From: Prinia subflava
Taxonomy: Eukaryota; Chordata; Aves; Passeriformes; Cisticolidae
Reading direction: 5' to 3'
DNA length: 64,000 nucleotides
Assembly (NCBI RefSeq): GCF_021018805.1
Contig: NW_026960613.1
Coordinates: forward strand, 1,984,001 to 2,048,000
Position numbers and translations under genes: made by a program. The notes under the pieces are model-generated. The model worked only from the letters and a program-made list of their open reading frames with translations. It ran no database searches and had not been told where the DNA came from. This document shows, in pieces, positions 21,353 to 31,632 of this stretch (its first letter is position 1; the number at the start of each line of letters is the position of its first letter).

Positions 21353-22869
21353 AACAAACGTGGCCCCCATTTCTAAAAAAAAAAAAAAATTCAAGCGAAG
21401 CAACTCCTACAGCATTATCCGCTGTCTAGAGGAATGGCAAGTTCCTCGTGCCCTATTCGCAGTCAGCCGTTCGGCCCGCAGGGAAGGAGTGGGGGAGCGA
21501 ACCCCGCCGCTCATGGTGGGGGGAAGGGGGAAAAGGAGCGAGGAGACCGCTCCTCGGTTCCTATGACGACTTGCTGTGCAAATTCACGCGGGAAGGAAAT
21601 GAAAACAGCGATGAAGTGTGTGCCGGCGGGGCAGTGGCCGCTGGCCCCTGCTCTCATCGCCACTGCACACGGCAGGAGAAAACCTCCGCCGGGGGGGAAA
21701 CGAGGAGGGGACAACGGAGCGGTGCTCGGCGGAGCTCAGCCCGCCGCCGCCCTGCCGCCGCCTGTCTCAAGCGGAGAGCCGGTGGCCCCCCTCACCGCCC
21801 TGGGGGGAAGGGGGGGGGGGACGAAGAGGCAAAGCTGCTCCAAGCCGCCCGTCTCAGCGGCACCGCGCGGGGAAGGGATCTGCGCGCCCGCCCGACCCGC
21901 GCGCCTGTGGGGAGGGGGGAAAACCGAGTACGGAAAAACGAGAGAGAGAGAGATCTTGCAGCCGCTGCAGCGCCCTGGAGCAGGGCGGGAGAAAAACCGA
22001 GCGAGAGAGAGAGAAGGCAGGGAGATCGCATCCGTGCTGCCATGCCTGTCTCACCGCACCCCCCACCTCCGCACAAGGGAAAGAACAAAGTTAAAACACA
22101 GAGACACAAAGAAAGACAAGCCCTAAACTCACACAGGCAATCATAAAAACAAGCACAGGTAACGTTAAAAGCATAAAACACTCATAAAGTGAACTTTTCG
22201 CCCTGAACACACAGAAGGATACAGAGGGATCAAAGGTTTTCGATCCCGGTCCCGTCCGCAGGCCAGATGCTGGGCCACGCCGACGAGGAAAGGATCGTTG
22301 TGTCACACTCCGGGTCGGAATCTGACCAGCTGTATCTTGGACAGGCTAGCATCTTTTAAAGTCACGGTACAGACTAGTCGCAGTGGATGATAGCGCAGGA
22401 ACCACTGCCAGCCATCCGTGGTATGAAGAAAGGAGAAGGAAAAGCCAAGGAAGCGCCGTCTCTGCCGGCCGGGAGAGGCTTACAGACGCTCGCTTTGATC
22501 TCGGCCAGACAGAACCGAAAGAGGTCGGGGGAGCGCTGGGCAAGCTGTCGGCAGCGAAGAATTCCAGCTGCTCTTGTCAGGAAAGGCACAAGCTGTCCTC
22601 TCTCAGGAGAGGGGTTCCCCAGGTTTTTCTGGAACCTCTGCCCGGCTGTCTTTTCTACAAATTAAAGTCCAGCTGTGCTGGGTGCCGTCCGACCTGCTGT
22701 CTTTTGGCAGGATTGATCTTTTTCCATGGTCAGCAGGACCAGCATTCTTTAGAAAAAACGTGGAGATACTTCGCTTACCTCTCTGAGGAGGCAGGTAGAA
22801 TTTTCAAGCTTTGCTGCATGAATCAGTCCTGGCTGTGCTGAACTTCTTCGAAAACGTCAGGTCACCAGA

Positions 22870-23204
22870 TGTTGCTATGGTTTTCGGACGGCACAGAAAT
22901 AACAACATGACTCTCCATGATGGTAAAGATGAGAGCAAACTTTATTCTTCTAAATTCTACTTTTATAGAGTAGTTCGGTACAAAGAACATGATTGGTTAT
23001 TCAGCGTCTACACTCTTTTGTAAATATTTCTTTCCAGTAAACATGTTGGAAAAACACCACCTGCAGATAGTTTCTCACTTCCCAAGGTTTGTTTGAATTC
23101 CTCTTTAAGATTTCTCAGGCTAACATGAGAAAGTTGCTCGCTTGCCTTTCACACAGACAGTGGCAGAGCCTGAAGCCTAAATTCAGACCAATGTCAGGCC
23201 CACA
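22870..23204 (-). repeat. 5' LTR of ERV-N1
   Basis: The 335-bp partner of 18648-18982, with no difference found by eye. The flank agcgag at 23205-23210 is the second copy of the target duplication. Confidence 0.92.
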
Positions 23205-23511
23205 AGCGAGGTCTCAAATACCGTACATTAAATATCTTTCCAAGTTGAATACTCTGTGTTGGACCAACCAATCTAATACAAGATAACAACATTTACATAC
23301 AGCCAATAGAAATGTCCCATTACCTAAGGCAAGCAGAAGGGGATTGTTTAATCAAGGGAGCTGGCCCTCAGCTTAGTACATCGTTGTTCACAAGCTGATG
23401 GCTCTGTACCCTACACCCTAAATTTCAAAGCTTGCTTTCATTTCTATCTCGCTTGTTGAACTCAGACTCTCAGAATCTAAACCACCATATTTGCAAGGTC
23501 TTTCTACTTCA

Positions 23512-23937
23512 TCCTTCCCAACACATGGTAATTGGGTGGGGGGGGGTGGGAGCCAGGTGGGGGATGTAGGAACTGGGTGTGTGAAGGGGAGACTGTGGGA
23601 CCTGGGAAGAGGGAGGGGGGTGGGCTGTCTGAAGGGGGGGGTATCCGTGGGAACTGGGATTGCATACTCGGGAGGTGATGTTGCAGGATAATGTCATGCA
23701 GGGCGGGAACATGGGGGAGGGGGGTGGGGGCATTTGGGGGGAGGAAGGGGTTGTAGGACTGGAAGGGGTTGGGGGAGGGGGCATGTGGGTGAAAGGGATT
23801 CTGGGAAGAAGAGGGGTAAAATGGAGGGCTGGCCATGTGCTTTTGTCCATATTGGATCTCTGCTACATGCCCGGGCATGTCTTTGGACCATGCCACATGG
23901 TTTGGCTCGGCTATGGCATAAGGGTTTTTTTTTTCAA
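23512..23937 (-). pseudogene. gag: Outer-provirus gag remnant, Pro-rich linker
   Basis: The minus-strand frame 23504-23896 is very Pro/Ser/His-rich (many PPP and PSP steps) without other recognisable domains. It lies between the ERV2 LTR and a tgttataa-type LTR, where the continuation of the outer gag is expected. Similar Pro-rich linkers follow matrix in the other Gag proteins here. The G-run on the plus strand (23538-23546) shows how low in complexity it is. The assignment rests on position and composition. Confidence 0.45.
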
Positions 23938-24298
23938 TGTTATAAATGCCAATTTTATTCCAATTAATAAAACATAGTTCTATTAAATAAAGAAATACAA
24001 GGCAGAAATTTAGGCAAAACCAACAATCAGAAGTACAGAGCCGATACCCGGGATCATCGCTGGGTGAACCAGTTACAGCCTCTAGCGCGCTGTACCCCTC
24101 TCATTCACGAATTGGTCTGTTTCAGGGTCCTTGTTTTGTACAGTTTATTTGGCCCGCGGCAGATGATTTCCCCACAGTTCTTTGTGTTTGAGGTGGCTTT
24201 TCGCATTCATCTCCTCCGTACTGTCGGCTGAATGGTGCTTCCCCGCAAAAGGATTGGTGTTAACGTCTTCCCTCCATTGTATGAATGGGAGATTGTAT
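23938..24298 (-). repeat. R-U5 part of a tgttataa-family LTR
   Basis: It starts tgttataaatgcc on the plus strand, like the LTRs at 28428, 50312 and 56444. On the minus strand it has aataaactgtacaaaac plus further AATAAA motifs before the ggcatttataaca end. The U3 side continues beyond the solo LTR at 24299-25286, and probably beyond 25488-25897 to about 26.05 kb. I could not fix that end or a duplication. Confidence 0.6.
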
Positions 24299-25286
24299 TG
24301 TTATGAACATATTTCCCGGTCCTGGAGGGGGCTGGGCTATCCCTGTCCTAGCCCCATAGCAAGACAGTCGCACCATCCCCCCCAGAGGAAAACACAGAGC
24401 ACGCATTAGCATATTAAAAGAGCTCTGAGAATGCAACCCCCCTCCTCCCAATTTGTGCCGTCACCCAGCCGTTTAGAAAAATGGGGGTTTTTCCTTTTTT
24501 CAGAGAACCCCATAGCTGGGGTGAGGCTGCTGTCCCTCGAAAGCAGCTGGCCCCCTCCCGGCTAGAGGTAACCCCCACACCCCAGCAAGTTTGAGGACAG
24601 AGGGAAGCTGCCCCGAAGGGAAAGGCGGCATTCTCCTGCCTCATTAAAATGTGAAAAGGAGTGGCTCTGGCCTTGATTGCCCGGTCTTTGTTCACTGTAA
24701 CTACCTTTTTTTTTTAGCAGGAATACCTCTGCTGCGACCAGGACAAATGCATATGCATTTGTATATGCAAATAAAACCGACCCTGTGAATCCTGGGAGGG
24801 TTTTTTAGAGGAACTGCACCCCAAGATGAAAAACTAGATGCATCAGAGGAGAATTAGATAGTGCCCTGGCCAAGGAAGGAGTGGATGCACCCCCTGGCCT
24901 GGTTTGAAGACTCACCATGACCTATGAGGAGTCTGACTGGAATGGGATTCGGCCAGCTGAAGTGACTGAGACAGAGAATGGGAAACTCTCAAGGTTTTTC
25001 ACTGAGGGTAAAGAGCTGACTCTGCACTCGAGTGCCAGACTCCCACCACTCTGCCTTCTGTTGGTTGACCAGAGAGAACTCCTAGCTGTTCCTATGGGAA
25101 CAAGGACTCGGCATCTACTGTTTGCAGTGGAACGATGAACTGGGACAGCACCTGCTCCTTCGGATGGCTGCAGCAGCGTGGAAAACTCCGATTGGACTCT
25201 GCAATCCTGCTGATGACTTTAATAATGAGCTGATCACTTTAATAAAGAGCTGAATATTAATAAAGGCATATACCCTGTTCCTTTCA
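24299..25286 (+). repeat. Solo LTR (4-bp duplication family), second copy
   Basis: 988 bp, tgttatgaac...cctttca, flanked by gtat (24295-24298 and 25287-25290). It is the inverse of 15390-16506. The polyadenylation signal is at about 25256 in attaataaaggc. Octamer ATGCAAAT lies at 24765-24772, next to overlapping atgcatatgcat. The insertion split a 16-bp tandem repeat of the host element (aatctcccattcatac, minus). Confidence 0.85.
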
Positions 25287-25487
25287 GTATGAATGGGAGA
25301 TGAAGTTCTGAATGGAGAGGCGTCCTCCTGATAGCATCTCTGGTGATAGCTGAGCATTTGGCAGTTCTGCTGCCCCTGGAGGACTGATTTCAGTCTTGAT
25401 TTGCCTTTCATTCTGATGTCAATAGCGGAGTCCTGGTTCTTGGCAAGGCATTGTCCTTCCCTGAATGTTAGTTCCTGGGTGTTGCCC

Positions 25488-25897
25488 TGTGGGATTGCAT
25501 TTTATTGAAATAGTATGCTCTTGTTCACCCCTGGAAAATGTATGGTTTATCCCAAGTCTGTACCCTCCCTGCAGTATCCTGTATCTGTAACCTGATTGGC
25601 TGGAGAATGTTACCACGCCCACTTTGAACCTCTGTGTTAAGGGTGCAAATGGGGAGGGCTCCCTCTCTTTGGCCCTGGTAGTCTTCGGAGACTGCTTCCT
25701 CCCCTTCCCTCTCCCCTTCTCCCTCTCCCCCCTTCCCTTCCCCTCTCCCTCAGTGAATAAACCCTCATCTCATCAGCACCTCAGCAACCGTCTGAAGTCT
25801 CTTTGCCTGCCAGCACTCGAACACCCACGACCCTAGAGCCCGGGGGGCTCCCGGGGAACCCTCCCCGAGATCCCCCCCAAAAATTTAAACTACAACA
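25488..25897 (+). repeat. Solo LTR of the ERV-N2 family
   Basis: 410 bp, tgtgggattgc...aaactacaaca, flanked by ttgccc (25482-25487 and 25898-25903). The same family makes the LTRs of 29436-32038 and the solo LTR 55480-55885. A pyrimidine-rich ccttccc block and gaataaaccctc are family marks. Confidence 0.9.
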
Positions 25898-26049
25898 TTG
25901 CCCGACTTGAGATTAGCTGGTTTCCTGCCTGACCTGCTTGCAGGTGTTTTTTACAGAACATATTTATATTTTACATACACCAAAACACAAATTAATGTAC
26001 CATATTTATTACAAGAGCTAGCAAAACACAAAGTACTAGGTACAGTAGC

Positions 26050-26548
26050 TGGGAAAGAGGGGTATAGGGAAAATTCTCTGTCAGCCTGCGCACAGCTTTC
26101 AGAGCCAGGGTTCTGAAAAAGAGGCAGAGGACCAGGGGGACTGTGGCTTTCAGGCCAGGCTCCCTGTATTTTCTGGGTTGTCCTGTGCATCTCTCTCAGC
26201 TCAGGGGCAGAGGGAATGGGAGAAGGGGTAGGGGAAATGGTGGGAGGGGGGGTTGTGGTGGCTGATCTTCCATCTCTCTCTTGCTCACTTCTTTCCGAAT
26301 TAAAAGGAACATCGGGAGAAATTTAGATGCTATTTTATCTCCTAGTTCCACTCTGTTAATCACTCTCCAACTTTGTCCCAGGCAGAGATAGAATTTACAT
26401 TCTGCTGGGTAAATTGAGGCAGATGAAAAAATAACCATGGGACAAACTGTTTCAATTTCCCCTTAGATATTTTAATATTTCCACCATCTAGAATATTTAG
26501 GGTTTGGGATTATAAGCCTCTTTGCTGCACAGTGAGTTTAGCCCCCAT
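26050..26548 (-). pseudogene. gag: Outer-provirus gag start (matrix remnant)
   Basis: ATG at 26546-26548 opens MGAKLTVQQRGL, with Gly2 as for myristoylation, then a stop. Further on, in the frames around 26440, a pattern with PW...W.KVGE resembles beta-like matrix domains. It is followed by PPQPPLPPFPLP-type linker sequence. Many stops and shifts interrupt it. It differs clearly from the ERV2 matrix at 17446, which shows that the outer provirus and ERV2 are separate insertions. Confidence 0.6.
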
Positions 26549-27232
26549 ATTTGATGTTAAAATGCAGACTGCACAGTTTTATATCTACCTCTTTTTGCAG
26601 CTAAACACAAACCAAAACCTAAAGCAAAAACAGCCGGACTAAGGAAAGGGCTCAGTTTCTCCTCCCCTCAACAGTGAGGTAAGATGGAGAAACTCACTAA
26701 GAGAAGCCCACAGCTTTTAAAAGTGCCGCTGGCAGCCACACAGACGCTGCAGCAGCACGTGGCTACCGGAGCAGGGAAAGACACAAAAACTCCAGATAAA
26801 AGCACCTGCCAGCATTTGCCTGAACCCCTCCTGCCACGCCTGGAAGCTGCCACTCTCCCCCACACGCCTGAATCCCTCCTCCCCAACCATGTGGGGGCCG
26901 GGCCGCCCTCTTCTGCAGCCGGAGTTTTGTGCTCCACCACCCCATGCACTTGGGGGTCATTTCGGGGGTTCCCAGAAAGGTGCACATACCCCCTCCTGTG
27001 ACTTCGGCTGGTCAGGATTGCTGTAGAAGGGTCCTTCATCAGAAACCTATCCATCCAGGGGTTTTGTGACAGGTTGCCGGTTCCATATCTCACTGGATTT
27101 TCCATGCAAAAAACAGTAATCCTGGCTCGGGCAGTTGGTTGTCCCAAAAGCTTGCAAAATCCACAGGTGGACATCCAGCTATGACGTAAGGTCCCAACCA
27201 CGAGTGGAGGCCTCACGTTTGGGAGTCAACTC
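26549..27232 (-). promoter_or_regulatory. Outer-provirus 5' leader with primer site
   Basis: About 680 bp between the 5' LTR and the gag ATG. Next to the LTR the minus strand reads TTGACTCCCAAACGTGAGGCC (27212-27228 region), close to the ERV3 site and to the tRNA-Lys(1,2) site but with TGA instead of TGG. The 182-codon minus-strand frame across it has no recognisable domain and is not called. Confidence 0.6.
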
Positions 27233-27625
27233 TGTCCAGTTTCCCTGCCCCTGAGGTTCAACCCGGGCTAGCTGTAGGCCTCAGAGGGGATAGCTGGACA
27301 AAGGACCAAAGACAAAAGACAGAGGTGCACTTTCTCTTCTCGGGATACAACTCACAGTTTATTACACGGAACCTTCTTATCCAAGTCCAGAGAAGGGAAA
27401 GAGGAAGTTCTTCTCGGGCAGGGTAACTTTATGCCCTTGGGAGAGAGGGGAGGGGGCAAGGGATAGGACCCTTAACCAGTAGGGATTTGACCCAGGGGGA
27501 GGGGGCACAGGGAAGATCAGGTTAAAGGGAGTGCACAGATCCATGGGAAGGCACAACACATATTTAAATCACCCAGTGCAATATATATATCAAAAATGAG
27601 CTAACCTACTTAGTGCAATACAACA
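27233..27625 (-). repeat. 5' LTR of the outer provirus
   Basis: A 393-bp partner of 530-902, tgtccagtttccc...gcaatacaaca on the plus strand. The right flank tttca (27626-27630) equals 525-529. Divergence and indels against the partner make this one of the older elements here. Confidence 0.85.
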
Positions 27626-27630
27626 TTTCA

Positions 27631-27949
27631 TATAGTACTAATTTTTTTTTTTGCTTACTGTAAGTTTATTGTTTTGTCACATATTTTACTTTTTATATTG
27701 TCTTTATGCTCATAACGAGAAACACACATGTTAAAAAAACAAAAAAAAAGGAGGAATGTGGCTCTTTAAGAACATTTACATTAATATTTACACTAAAATT
27801 TTGAAATCAAATTAAATCAAATTTGATCCCTAGCAGAGCAGCACTGCTTTAAAGATTTGCATGTGCAGAGGCAATTTTTAAAAGTTTTTGCGTAGAGATT
27901 TTTGAGTGTACAATGATAAAGCTCAGCTAATTTACTAACCTAGGGAGAA
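27631..27949. other. AT-rich stretch, no gene seen
   Basis: Poly-T and poly-A runs with no frame or element I can name. It is the right flank of the outer provirus and leads into an env remnant. Confidence 0.4.
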
Positions 27950-28427
27950 GGTATGCATGTGTTTTATGACCAACAAATCCAAAGTAGTTACCTGCTCATC
28001 TGGACAGACATCAATCGCCACCAAGAAAATGAGGCCCAGAGAAAAGAAAAATTACCCAGTTGTCAATTTGCCCTCATGACCAAGATAAGAACAGAAGTAG
28101 GACTGCCAAGACATAGTTGTGAAGACTTTGAAAGCTTGTGTTACATAAACCTATCTGACCACTCTCAATTTATTCATGCTAGCATCCAGACCCTCCAAGA
28201 AAGTGTTACCAAACTAAGGGTTGTAGAGGATAGTGATTGGCTTGGACAGATGCTTAGGAGATAGGGGGTTACTGGCTGGCTTAAGCATTTAGTTAAAACA
28301 GGAATTTGTTTTAGCCATGTTGTTGCTTATGATGATTTGTTTGCCATGTATTTTACAATGTGTTCAGAAACTGATCTATAAGTCCACAAAAAAGATCTTA
28401 ATGGTGGAAAAAGAAGGCACAAAAGTG
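27950..28427 (+). pseudogene. env: Old env TM remnant (plus strand)
   Basis: The frame 27953-28264 encodes a TM fragment related to the ERV1 Env. The conserved stretch HSCEDFESLCYINLS corresponds to the CX6CC region, with the last Cys changed to Tyr. It is followed by SDWLGQMLRR and, past a stop, GVTGWLKHLVKTG before the lost anchor. No surface subunit is visible upstream. It is the 3' part of an ancient plus-strand provirus whose LTR remnant probably continues at 29097. Confidence 0.7.
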
Positions 28428-29096
28428 TGTTATAAATGCTAATGCGATATTCTAATTAAAATAATAATTTGGTTTATTAATAAAGATTGAATTACAAAAT
28501 TTCGATAACCCACCAACAGTGGAGAAACTTGACAGAGTTTTCTCGGGAAAATGCTAAGGGTGAACTGTAAGATACAGAGCCTGGCAGTCTGCTATCTCCC
28601 CCAACGGTTCACAAATTTGCCCGGTTCGGGGCTTGGTTTTTATACACTTTATTCTGCCCTCGGCAATATTTCCCCATATTTCCCATTGTTTCCCGACTAG
28701 CTATACAAATTCAGGAGTTTCCCCGACCAGGCAGAAAAGAGTTCTTTTCTCTGTTCATATGTTAATGTCCAATTTCTATAGATCCTTATGGTTGATGAAT
28801 GATCGAGATATGGATGATGTCGCTTGATAGTCTGTGAAGGTGACAACCAAGGTGTGAGTCACTGGGCCACCTTATCTTGATGAGTCTCCTCCCGGTACTT
28901 GAGAAGGCTGCAGGCTTTTCCTGAAAATCCTTTGTTCCTTTCTGAATGGAGGCGCCGGCTTTTTCAGGGTTGTTAGTTTCACCATCTGCTACAAGGTCTC
29001 CTAAAACATAGACTTTTACCCAATACAAATTCATACAATTTTATAGTTTTCCAATTTACCATAAGAACATGAATTAATCATTTCACATTTTTCACA
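28428..29096 (-). repeat. Solo LTR, tgttataa family
   Basis: 669 bp, tgttataaatgct...tttttcaca, with agtg on both sides (28424-28427 and 29097-29100; 5 bp aagtg if the final A is counted). The minus strand has gaataaagtgtataaaaacc and further AATAAA near the end. It is a diverged relative of the ERV3 LTRs (50312, 56444). Confidence 0.82.
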
Positions 29097-29435
29097 AGTG
29101 GGAATACAGCTTGGAAACAGGACTCAAAGTACTGCTGAACTCATTACAGAAGTAGATGTGATAGAGAGCTACAAGCCCTGGTAAGTCGAGGCAAGACCCT
29201 GAAGAAGGAAGAGATCAAGATGTATGTATGTATATTTGTGTGCAAGACAGTACAGGCCTGTACAAGTCTGTACTAGCCCATAGTTAAGCAATGTTACTAA
29301 GAAACATAGATATAGTTGTTATGCTTGAAAAATATATAAACCAGCAGTGTGTTCAATAAAATTGGCTTCATGATGCAAACCATGGGGACCCCGTCTCTTC
29401 AATTGCCTGAAAACCCCAGTATGTAAATGGACCAA
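29097..29435 (+). repeat. Probable 3' LTR remnant of the old plus-strand provirus
   Basis: The env remnant at 27950 continues here after the solo LTR. TATA-like atatataaacc (about 29331) and ttcaataaaattgg (about 29352) lie only about 25 bases apart, as in compact retroviral R regions. The right end is broken by ERV-N2 at 29436. Boundaries are not certain. Confidence 0.45.
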
Positions 29436-29876
29436 TGTGGAAATGCATTTTATGGAAATGGTTTGCTCTGGCTCACCCCTGGAAAATGTATGGTTTATCT
29501 TAAGCTTGTAACTTCTTTACAGTATCAAGTTATCTGTAACTTTATTGGCTAGAGAATGTTACTGCGCCCCTTTTGAACCTCTGTGTTAAGAATGCTAACG
29601 CAAGGGGTCTCGCCCTCTTTGCCTCCCTTCCCCTGGAAGCCTCTGGACGCTCCCCTTCCCTCTCCTCCCTTCCCCCTCTCCCCTTCCCTTCCCCCACTCC
29701 CGCAAGACCATGCTCCCTGCTTGGAGTGAGACTCTGAATAAACCCTTACCTCATCAGCACCCCACCGGCATCTGAAGTCTCTTTGCTTGCCAGCACGGGA
29801 ACCCCACGACCCCCTAGGACCCTGGAGGTCTCCGGGGGGCACTCCCCGGTGACCCCCCAAAATTTAAAAAACAACA
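29436..29876 (+). repeat. 5' LTR of ERV-N2
   Basis: A TG...CA LTR with gaataaaccctt as polyadenylation signal (near 29738) and a GGGGGGCACTCCCC inverted motif near the end that is missing in the 3' LTR. Confidence 0.88.
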
Positions 29877-31632
29877 GATGATGCACCGCGGCCCGGGGCG
29901 GCCCCTCCCCCACCGCGCAGAGACCTCGTGAGCCACCCCGCTGCCGTCCCACCACTGCCGACCAGCCCGGCGCAGGCCCGGGTCCCAGCCCCTTGGGGCC
30001 CCGACCCGCCTCAGCGCTGCACTAGCTGCACAGCCCCCCCAGGCGGTGCGGTGCTGGCGGCGCGGCTCCGCCGCAGTGAAAGCTCCAGCGTGAGCCCCAG
30101 CTAGGCGGGACCGCTGCTGCGGCGCGTGCCCACGGTGCGGGGCCGGCCCGCCAAGACCAGTGCAGCCCCGGTGGTGGAGCGGCCCCTCGGCGGCCGCAGC
30201 GCGAGCAGCAAAGCGGCGGCGCAGCAAGAGCACAGCAGCTCCAGCGCAGATAGCAAGCTGCAGCGCAGCCCCGGCCCAGCGTGGACCCGGCAGCAGAGCA
30301 GCCCCAGCGGCAGAGCGGCCCCGGCCCGCCGCCGCCCTGCCGCGGCCCGGGGCAGACCCAGCGCAAGCAGACACATGGCCCCGGCTCCGCCGCAGTGCGC
30401 GTACGGGCCCCAGCATCTGGAGAAGCCACGCAGAGAACAAGCGCCCCTCCCCCCGCCCAGCAGCAGCGAGAAGAGCCCCACACACCGTCAATCAAGCCCG
30501 AGCAGCCAATGCCCCTAGACAGCAGCAAAAAGAACCAAACCCCAAAGCTAAAGTAAATTTGTAATACCAGTTTTACAGCCTTGTATAATTGTTAATTCTA
30601 GTTTATGATCCCCTTTCCCTGTTCCCAAACCCCTCCATTTCCTTCCCATCCCCATGAAGTAGTTTTACAATTATGCCTTTCTAGTTTTTGTGTGTGTGAA
30701 TATTGTAAGATTCCCCTGTTTTATGTTTTAGAAAGCAAAGGCCTTTTCAGGTCACAAGTGTAGATCTAAGGGAAGCAGTTTTTGAATTGTCTTCTTGTAA
30801 AGCGCGATTCAGTAGTAGACTATTGAATCAGTAACACTTTTGAATTTATGCTGTCCTCAGTTAGTTCTGAGGGTGATTGATAACCTAAATTGGTGTCTGA
30901 GAAAGTATTTGACAGTTTTTGTAGTTTTTTTCTTTTGTTTTTCTTTTGATGACCTAAAACTGGAAGTCTTTTGTTAAGTCTCTGACACTTCTAGTGCAAG
31001 TATAGACGAAAAAAATCCCCAATAAGTACATATAGATAAATGTAAACAATTACATGCAAAGTGTAGGTCCTTTTAGTTGAACCAGTTGGAAAGTGAAAGG
31101 AGTGATTTGGCTCAGATCCATGAGTGTCAGTGACTTGCTGTTCAGGCCTTACAGGATTCGTGGCAGATCAGTGGCAGCTTGAGTTGATTTAAATTCCTCA
31201 CTGCCCCTGCCCAGCCCCAATGGGGGAACTGCAGCAGGCCACCTGGAGAATCTGAAGCCGTGTGTAGAGCCCGGGGAACTCCACGTGTTTTTCTGTCCCT
31301 AGAGTAGGAGCAAGGTCAGCGCCACAGCCTAAACTGGGGGCTGTAGTAGGCTGAAAAGCCAGTTGGAAAAGGCTAGACACTATTAGGCCAGTCATGCTGA
31401 AAAAGCTCAAACAAATTTGTAAATTTGTTTCAAATCTTGCAATATAAACCCACATAACCCGTCTACTGCAATTACAGTCAGATAAACTGTTCACAGTATA
31501 ACATAATCCTTACTGCAATTGTATTTACTTTCATGCTGCAAAACTGTGTAATTACTGTTTCATTTTTAAATTGTTAATTATCATATATCATATTTCTCTT
31601 CTCACATTTTAAAGAAAAAAAAAAGGGTGAAT

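Larger units (their letters stand above)
18648..23204 (-). mobile_element. ERV-N1: non-autonomous LTR retrotransposon
   Basis: The LTRs (18648-18982 and 22870-23204) are each 335 bp and appear identical. A 6-bp duplication, agcgag, flanks the element (18642-18647 and 23205-23210). After the 5' LTR the minus strand reads tcTGGTGACCTGACG, resembling the tRNA-Trp primer site of avian leukosis-type viruses. A polypurine tract, aaaaggggga, abuts the 3' LTR. A splice-donor-like GAGAG|GTAAGC lies near 22781. The 3.9-kb interior has no Gag, Pol or Env frame; the longest minus-strand frame (129 codons, 21792-22181) is low-complexity. It must have used another virus's proteins, and recently. Confidence 0.88.
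18030..23511 (-). repeat. ERV2 5' LTR, split by ERV-N1
   Basis: Removing ERV-N1 and one copy of its duplication leaves an LTR of about 919 bp (18030-18647 plus 23211-23511). Its minus-strand ends are TGAAG...CTTCA, a short terminal inverted repeat. TATA-like ctataaaaatc (about 18223-18233) and AATAAA (about 18154) lie in the right order for the minus strand. The right boundary rests on the TGAAG match and on gag-like sequence resuming at 23512. I see no partner 3' LTR near 903, so no target duplication can confirm it. Confidence 0.6.
530..27625 (-). mobile_element. Outer composite provirus with nested insertions
   Basis: Two related LTRs (530-902 and 27233-27625) in the same minus orientation bound this interval. 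They are flanked by the same 5 bases, tttca, at 525-529 and 27626-27630. That makes them the two ends of one ancient insertion rather than two solo LTRs. The right part keeps a leader and a decayed gag start. The interior is now mostly other elements: ERV2, ERV1, ERV-N1 and several solo LTRs. The outer pro, pol and env cannot be identified, so a deletion probably joined the ERV2 env end to the outer 3' LTR. The nesting order is read directly from interrupted sequences and duplications. Confidence 0.8.

Noticed and set aside
21434..22181. Overlapping frames of 130-232 codons on both strands in ERV-N1
   Set aside because: All frames are open at once in GC-rich, Arg/Gly/Ser-rich sequence, a composition effect; no retroviral motif.
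23491..23850. G-rich direct repeats as a minisatellite or CRISPR-like array
   Set aside because: The units are irregular and are explained by Pro-rich codons on the minus strand; no repeat-spacer pattern.
29814..30564. Frames up to 225 codons in the GC-rich ERV-N2 interior
   Set aside because: Same composition effect on both strands; Arg/Ala/Gly-rich without any domain.
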